DNA of 64,000 bases from Botryosphaeria dothidea (Eukaryota > Ascomycota > Dothideomycetes > Botryosphaeriales > Botryosphaeriaceae). Numbering within the stretch: the stretch's first letter is position 1; each line of letters opens with the position of its first letter. Position numbers and translations under genes: made by a program. The DNA lies in assembly GCA_011503125.2 (NCBI GenBank), contig WWBZ02000033.1:1116001-1180000 (forward strand), in the 5' to 3' direction. This document shows, in pieces, positions 58,316 through 64,000 of the stretch. The notes below the pieces were generated by a model. That model was not told the DNA's origin. It worked only from the letters and a program-made list of their open reading frames with translations, and searched no databases.

Positions 58316-59515
58316 AGTCTGGAGCAAAGTCATGTTGTGTCGGATGAAGACACGACTTGGTTCGGCGACCGAGGCGTTGAGGATTGGAGTATTTTCTGAA
58401 GAAGGTGATGGTGGCGAACGACTGGATGGCGGAGAGCTAATTATGGGTAGACATTAGATGTCTCAAATCTGACTCGAAAATGAATCAACATTGGTCCAGG
58501 CACGAAGCCAGCGACATGGTGGTGAAAATCAGGAAAAGGACGCGGAGAGGATGCAGATCTTATCGCAGGCCGATCAGAAGCATCGATAGTGCGAAGGGAT
58601 GCTTGGACGTGGATGGAGTTGTTTGGCCCGACAGGCGAAGGTGGTCCGTGTTTCTATTTATACTCGGGGCGTTCCTGTGATTGCCACACCACCCCCGCCA
58701 TTTTCTGTTAAGCATATTCGTCGGCGAGGCCTTGTTGGCTCTTGCGAGTCTTGATGCTGGCTGGCCCTAGGTAGCAATCGATGGAAAGGTCCGATGACAG
58801 CTGCTGTGGGCTGATTGGATTCCCCCTCTGCCGTGGTCTTGATGCAGATGCACCCTGGCCGTTACAGGTGTGCGGCGTAGAGGCACTGGTGATGTGGCTT
58901 GAAATGATGGCGGGCGGCAGTTCGTGTCGATGCGGCGGCCAGAAGCGCGGCGGACTCAAGGCGCGCGTCGGCGGACAAGCCACACGAAGCTCTCGTACGG
59001 ACGGGCGCAGAAAAAGCTTCCTTTGGGGTAGCTGGTGGTCCGTGGGAGGGATCGCGGGCGGGCGCAGCGGGCGATAAGGGCCTTATCCTAACCTCCATCA
59101 CGCACACCGCGCGTCACATTCGTCAGAGCTGCAAACAGCCAGCATCCCGACCCACTTCGCACACGTAATGCCTGCCGCAGTTGACTCTCGAACAGCTGCC
59201 AGCCCGCAGCCATGCCCACCAACACGCCCATGCACATGCCGTGCCCTTGCAGTCCGCCGCCGCCGCGCCAGCCAACAAGCACCACCCAAGAAATATTTGA
59301 CTGGATGCCAGCCCTAACATCCTCGAACGCTGTTCCCGTCCCGCCTTAATTGACCGCCCGTCCCGCTGCCCGCCTGTCGACTATCCATCTCCATCCTCTC
59401 GCTGCCTGTGTGCCTAACGACCCTCGCTCGCCGCCCATAGCACCTGCATCCATCGCTCGCTCGCTGGTCACCACGCGCCTGCTTCCAAAACAAAGCTCCT
59501 GCCCTCCTGGACTCC
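58316..59515. other. Intergenic, promoter of GH16
   Basis: No gene recognised. The last 400 bases are C-rich with many CGCC and CCAC runs typical of a fungal 5' leader. Confidence 0.5.
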
Positions 59516-60957
59516 ATGCCGCGCAACCCGTACTCCGAATCCAGCGTCCCGCTCCAAGGCGTCGGCGAACCTCCACCATACTCCGCCCATGCGCCCGACG
59601 CCGAAAAGATGGCTGCTGCTCCTTCCAAATGGAACCCCAAGTCGTGGGGGTTGAAGACGAAGATCGGTGTGGCCGCTGGTGTCATCGCCGTCATCATCGC
59701 CATTATTGTTGGCGCGTACTATGGCGTCAGGAACAACAAGTACCCGAATTACAGCAAGCTCAATTATTCTCTGCAGAAGACATGTAAGACTCCGTCGCCA
59801 TGAGGAAAAATGATGGGTCGTAAGTGAGTTGGAGTGCTAATTGATGTCGCAGATGAGGGCACTTCTTTCTTCGATGAATGGGACTATTTCAACACTTACG
59901 ATCCTACCGGCGGCTGGGTCCAGTACGTGCTCACACTCAATTGCAGGCCGTGGAAGTGAAATACTGACTGCTTCGTCATAGCTATGTCGACAACGCTACG
60001 GCAGCTTCGATGAACTTGACCTATGCCAGCGACTCCAAGGCCATCGTCCGCGTCGACACATCCGAGAACGGCGAATCGGCCAGCACCGGCCGCAAGTCCG
60101 TCCGCATCACCACGCGCGACACATGGAGCAGCGGCCTCTTCGTCTTTGACATCTCGCACTCCCCTTACGGCTGCGGCACGTGGCCCGCCGTGTGGCTGAC
60201 GGACCCGTACAACTGGCCGACCAACGGCGAGATCGACGTGATGGAAGGCGTCAACCAGGTCTCGGACAACAAGAACCAGATGACGCTGCACACGACCAAC
60301 GGCTGCAATATGGACCGCAAGCGCAAGATGTCCGGCTCCTCCATCCACACCAACTGCTACAACGGCACCAACAGCAACGCCGGCTGCGGCGTCTACGGCT
60401 CCGACACCTCCTTCGGCCAGGGCTTCAACAACGTCGGCGGCGGCATCTACGCGGTCGAGTGGCGCAACGCCGGCATCCGCATCTGGTTTTTCGAGCGCGC
60501 TGATATCCCGTCGGACCTGGAGTCCAGCAACAGCAGCGCCGTGCCCGACCCGAGCTCGTGGGGCGAGGCCACGGCCGATTTCCCCAGCACCGATTGCGAC
60601 ATCAGCAGCCACTTCCGCAATATGAGCATGGTCGTTAACATCGACCTCTGCGGTGATTGGGCCGGCGCCACGGCTGTGTACAACGGCGAGGACAGCTGCC
60701 CCAGCACTTGCACCGCTTATGTCACGAACAATGCAACAGAGTTCGAGAAGGCGCACTGGGAGTTTAACAGCTTCCGCGTGTATACGGCCAGCGGCGAGGC
60801 GGCTGCCAGCACTGCGGCCACGACTGCCACTTCGGGATCCACGTCCGCCACCAGCTCTGTTACTACGTCTATTGTAGCCACGACTTCTGCGGTAAACTCA
60901 GGAGGAAACAACAACAATAACAACAATAACAATAATAATAATCAACCCCCGTCGTAA
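59516..60957 (+). CDS. Membrane-anchored GH16 glucanase
   Basis: Three exons (59516-59783, 59853-59922, 59982-60957) give 437 residues. The N-terminus is cytosolic and Pro-rich, followed by one signal-anchor helix at about 50-71 (IGVAAGVIAVIIAIIVGAYYG), so this is a type II membrane protein. The GH16 domain starts with YEGTSFFDEWDYFN. The catalytic motif is GEIDVMEG, with nucleophile Glu196, Asp198 and acid/base Glu201. CGTWPAVWLTDPYNWP and the Cys pairs later in the domain are typical of fungal endo-1,3(4)-beta-glucanases, related to those acting on the fungal wall. The C-terminus is Thr/Ser-rich and ends with 12 consecutive Asn encoded by an AAC/AAT microsatellite, then QPPS. The product should face the cell wall. 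Confidence 0.93.
60907..60942. repeat. AAC/AAT trinucleotide microsatellite coding for 12 Asn
   Basis: Twelve in-frame Asn codons near the C-terminus of the GH16 protein; length changes in steps of three would keep the frame. Confidence 0.9.
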
Positions 60958-62330
60958 GCTGCGCGCCTGGAGAGGTTGATGAAACTGAGCTGGTATCTCA
61001 GGGGTCAGCGTTTTGAAAAAGAAAATTGGATGAGGGAAGGAGAGACAGAGCTTGGTCATTTGAGGAAAGGGAGTGTGGCTCAGGATTGGATTGGTTGGGA
61101 GTATTATGTTCTTTGTATTGCTTGAGTGTCACTTCTACGACTAATAACGACCCCCAACTGGATAGATACCCGTAAATGGCTTTTCCTGGTCTCCGCTGAG
61201 ACACGGACATGACCATTTATTTTTCATGCTGGGAATAGAGCGTATCTTTGACTTTTAAGACACTCATAATGATGTCACTTGCCGTGGTGTAATATTCGCG
61301 ATTCAGTCTGGACCGGAAATGCCATCGGATCAACCAGTAGAGACCAACTCTACTGAAGACTCTGATGACATGCAGTATTTGCAGCTGCAGCTCCTACGTT
61401 CAGTCTCGATCTCGATCCCACCCAATTAAGAATTCGTTCTATGGCGTTCAAAGATCGTTGACGGTGACCTCGCCTGTTCATTACTTGCAGACTACATGCT
61501 TCCCAGACACAGCGACTCCTGATGTTACATCTTCCATTCCCGTACAATAGCGAGCGCGGCATTAGTTTTTCGAAAGGTACCGCCACCCGCTGTTTACTTT
61601 TCTCCGGAAAAGAATTCGGACACCAGATCCTGGAAAGAAAAACAGAAAGATGGTTACCAAATGGATAGTCTCGCGCGCAACCATCGAATGTGATACACGA
61701 CTAGAGCATTGTCGTAACGCAGCACCTCTTGCTCATTAGACGGATTGAGGGCTGACGGACTGCAATGGCCTGATTGAGCCCCGGGCCGCAATCTTTTTTT
61801 TTTTTTTTGGAGTTGAAATACTGTCAGAATGTTGTGGCGGATCCAACACCGAGATTACCTATTAAATTTAAGTATCGGTTTCCTCATGCAGCAAATTCAT
61901 AACCACAGGTAGAACCCATACACGCACGGCATTGCAAATCTACTTAGCGCGGTTAGGAAATGTTACTTTTGATGCAATCCAGAATGAAATGAATGTACCC
62001 AAGTCCAACACCTAATATCTTTTGCGATTATCCCGGGAGAGGGGGTTGGGGTTAAGAGGCCCCCAAGCAATCTGGGATGATTGGCCGTGATCCGTCCCTT
62101 TGCTCCAGATCAACACCTAAGAAAGGCAATTGGTTTACTACGCCCCCTCCCAGCAGCAAATAACAAGAAGAAGAAAAGACTCCAATCCCATGATTCTGAT
62201 TCTCTACGCTGATCCGAAAGGGAATGCCTTGAAAATGATTTTTTTTCTCCCGCTTGTCCATGAGCCTTTATGCGCCATTTTGCCGTGATGATGAGATATA
62301 AATAGAAGAGATGCTGCCCTCACGACATCA
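60958..62330. other. Intergenic between convergent genes, no gene recognised
   Basis: The interval holds the 3' flanks of GH16 (+) and of the uncharacterised gene (-). A T-run of 15 lies at 61794-61808. TATAAATA at 62297-62304 has no gene in the right position on the plus strand. Confidence 0.5.
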
Positions 62331-63603
62331 TCATCGTGGCTTTGGGTCAATCGAGCTCAAGCACGACTCGAAGCATGCCAAGCCATCGCGCAAGTTATCT
62401 TCGGAGTCAGCCACGACCGCGGCTCGGGGCTGCATCCGCGCAAGGATATAATCCATCCTGTAGCTCTGCGGGCGATGCTTAGATCCAAGGTTCACGTTGC
62501 CGTGGAGATTCTCATGGAGATACCACCGCATGTGGTATACGATGAGCGCTTCGTTGAATCGCCGAACTTCCCGCTTGTCGGAGACATCGGCCTGGGTGAG
62601 TGCGCGCAGCAGAGCCTTCCTCGGAGCGACCATCTGGTCGAAGATCACGGAGCTGCGCGCAACAATCCTTTTCTGAGAGTCCACATACTTATCTTGGAAG
62701 CAGAGTCCAGGGACGATGCTCATGCGAAGCCAGACAGGTGCATCCTTCTTGCGGCAGGGGGGAAAGGCAGGCGGCGCAGCAGGCTTCTGCTTGGTGTTCC
62801 CGTTGCCGGTCCGCTTCTTCTTTGGAGAGGCCTTTGCGGGGCTGTCTTCCTTGAATTTTCCGATGAGAACATCATGGCAAGGGATGCGCTGCTCCCTCGG
62901 ATGGCACTCTTCAATAGCGAAGTCCCAGTCGTAGCCTACGATTCTGTCAGTGCTGCTCTGCAGCCATGGCAATACCATGGTCAACGTACCATGTTCTCCG
63001 AAGACCTTGGACCACACGTCGCGGAGGTGCATCATTCCCCACTGCGCGACGGGCGCTGCTGAAGTTCGCATTAGCATGCTGGTTGAGTGAGTGAGTGACA
63101 GTATTTAGGCTCACCATTGACGTCGTCAATGACCTGGAGAAGCGTGATCATCGTTGCGAGCCCACTAAATGACACGCGGTCTAGCGGACGCAGAGTATCG
63201 AGCTGGTCCACTGAAAGCATGCGAATGAACTGCTGAAGGATCTTGTTGGACTCAGCCAGAGTCGGTGGCTCACGGCCAGACGTAACCCGAGCCCTACAGC
63301 AACTTGTCAGAAATCAGTTCAAAGTGAATTGAAGTGCGTGACTTACAAACGAATGTCCTGTGAGTGATGAGCGGTTGCATCTTGAGGGTTACGCAGAGGG
63401 TTGTCGTCTGCTGGGTGCGCGACCTGGACGCGCTCACCATTGTCGTCGAAGAAGTAATGGTGGTTGCGACCCGCTGTGACAACATCGCCGGTCTCGGGGT
63501 TTATGAAGAGGCACTGAGTGGGGTCGCGTGGTACGACCGTATCCAGCGTGGCCGGAAAGGGGCCATGGGCGCCAAGGATGATGGGTCCAGGGCGGTTCGC
63601 CAT
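62331..63603 (-). CDS. Uncharacterised protein
   Basis: Three exons (63603-63347, 63293-63115, 63058-62331) give 387 residues. Junctions are GT-AG with 53- and 56-base introns, and all restore the frame. The N-terminal part (DPTQCLFINPETGDVVTAGRNHHYFFDDNG) reads like a short beta-rich module. The middle is helical (ESNKILQQFIRMLSVDQLDTLRPLDRVS and SFSGLATMITLLQVIDD), followed by VAQWGMMHLRDVWSKVFG and a Lys-rich loop PKKKRTGNGNTKQK that could be a nuclear localisation signal. The C-terminal half contains many Arg, Tyr and His. I do not recognise the family and assign no function. Support is frame continuity across two clean introns. Confidence 0.7.
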
Positions 63604-64000
63604 CTCTCTTCGTATGCGGTACTATGCGACAAAAGTCTGAGCAAATAAGGGAGCTGTTAGTGAGGTTCAACTAAAAGGGTATTCTATGAGCCGCAGCTTA
63701 AGGACAAAGGAAAAAAAGAAAGAGGGATTGGGGTTTAAAATGATCTGGTCCTCAAGAGGCTCATCCGCAAAACTAAGCAGCTGCCAAACTTACCGTCCAC
63801 GTGCGCTTCATACTTCCTATTTTGGTTATAGCTGTCACCAGATCTTCCAATTGAGTATCATAGTACCTATCTTACAGTTAAAAATTGAATTTTTCGTCTT
63901 GTTGTGAATGTTATCAATGATCGCAGCAGCGACCAATCAGAACCCCCGCACGCCGCAATCACCCGGAGCTTTCAACCCACGCTCCATTTCCGAGGCGAAT
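63604..64000. other. Right flank, promoter of the gene on the minus strand
   Basis: No gene recognised. CCAAT at 63933-63937 and a weak match to the dispersed 26-base motif (about 63947-63971) lie near the edge. Confidence 0.4.

Noticed and set aside
55496..60957. GH3, GH16 and GH131 as one glucan-degradation cluster
   Set aside because: GH131 is 24 kb away, one enzyme is intracellular, one membrane-bound and one secreted, and unrelated genes lie between; chance proximity is simpler.
62297..62304. TATAAATA on the plus strand
   Set aside because: The only plus-strand frame downstream is antisense to the uncharacterised gene and lacks support.
1..64000. CRISPR arrays, insertion sequences, bacterial-style operons and ribosome binding sites
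   Set aside because: The window is eukaryotic nuclear DNA with introns; no direct-repeat/spacer pattern or transposase was seen.

Overview
This is nuclear DNA of a filamentous ascomycete (Pezizomycotina). The genes are split by many short GT-AG introns (about 45-70 bp), there are no operons, and the protein families are typical of filamentous fungi: HeLo-like/DUF7580 proteins, fungal multi-C2H2 proteins, GH131, a fungal rhodopsin-domain protein, DUF4246 and an mL50-type mitochondrial ribosomal protein. The species cannot be named from the sequence. I rebuilt exons by joining reading frames at splice consensus sites and by comparing paralogs within the window. No tRNA, rRNA, CRISPR array or intact transposon was seen.

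Layout. 1-2.7 kb: no gene recognised. 2.7-5.0 kb (-): fungal family protein with a Cys-rich C-terminal domain. 7.0-17.5 kb: a head-to-head pair (multi-C2H2 gene on -, HeLo-like/DUF7580 gene on +) present twice in tandem. This is the most system-like structure in the window. 19-27 kb: a membrane Kelch protein, a cytochrome P450, an MFS sugar-type transporter and a decayed NmrA-like gene. 29-32 kb: mL50 (+) converging on a secreted GH131 glucanase (-). 33.2-34.0 kb: arginase pseudogene. 35.9-40.2 kb: a small Cys/His protein, a long disordered protein with a sharp strand-composition flip, and an intact NmrA-like oxidoreductase. 41.9-46.0 kb: a short F-box protein and a seven-helix fungal rhodopsin-domain protein. 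48.4-53.2 kb: a DUF4246 gene with an in-frame stop and a secreted heme peroxidase with an in-frame stop 71 codons before a natural-looking end. 55.5-61 kb: intracellular GH3 beta-glucosidase (PA14 type) and membrane-anchored GH16 glucanase. 62.3-63.6 kb: uncharacterised protein.

How genes may work together. GH3, GH16 and GH131 point to beta-glucan metabolism but are not one cluster. P450, MFS and the NmrA relic resemble an accessory metabolic patch without a backbone enzyme. The duplicated C2H2/DUF7580 pairs share a 339-379 bp divergent promoter, so co-regulation is plausible. A role in non-self recognition is inference from the N-terminal family only. Several genes carry single in-frame stops explainable by C:G to T:A changes, so this strain may be losing accessory functions, or some stops may be removed by splicing or readthrough.
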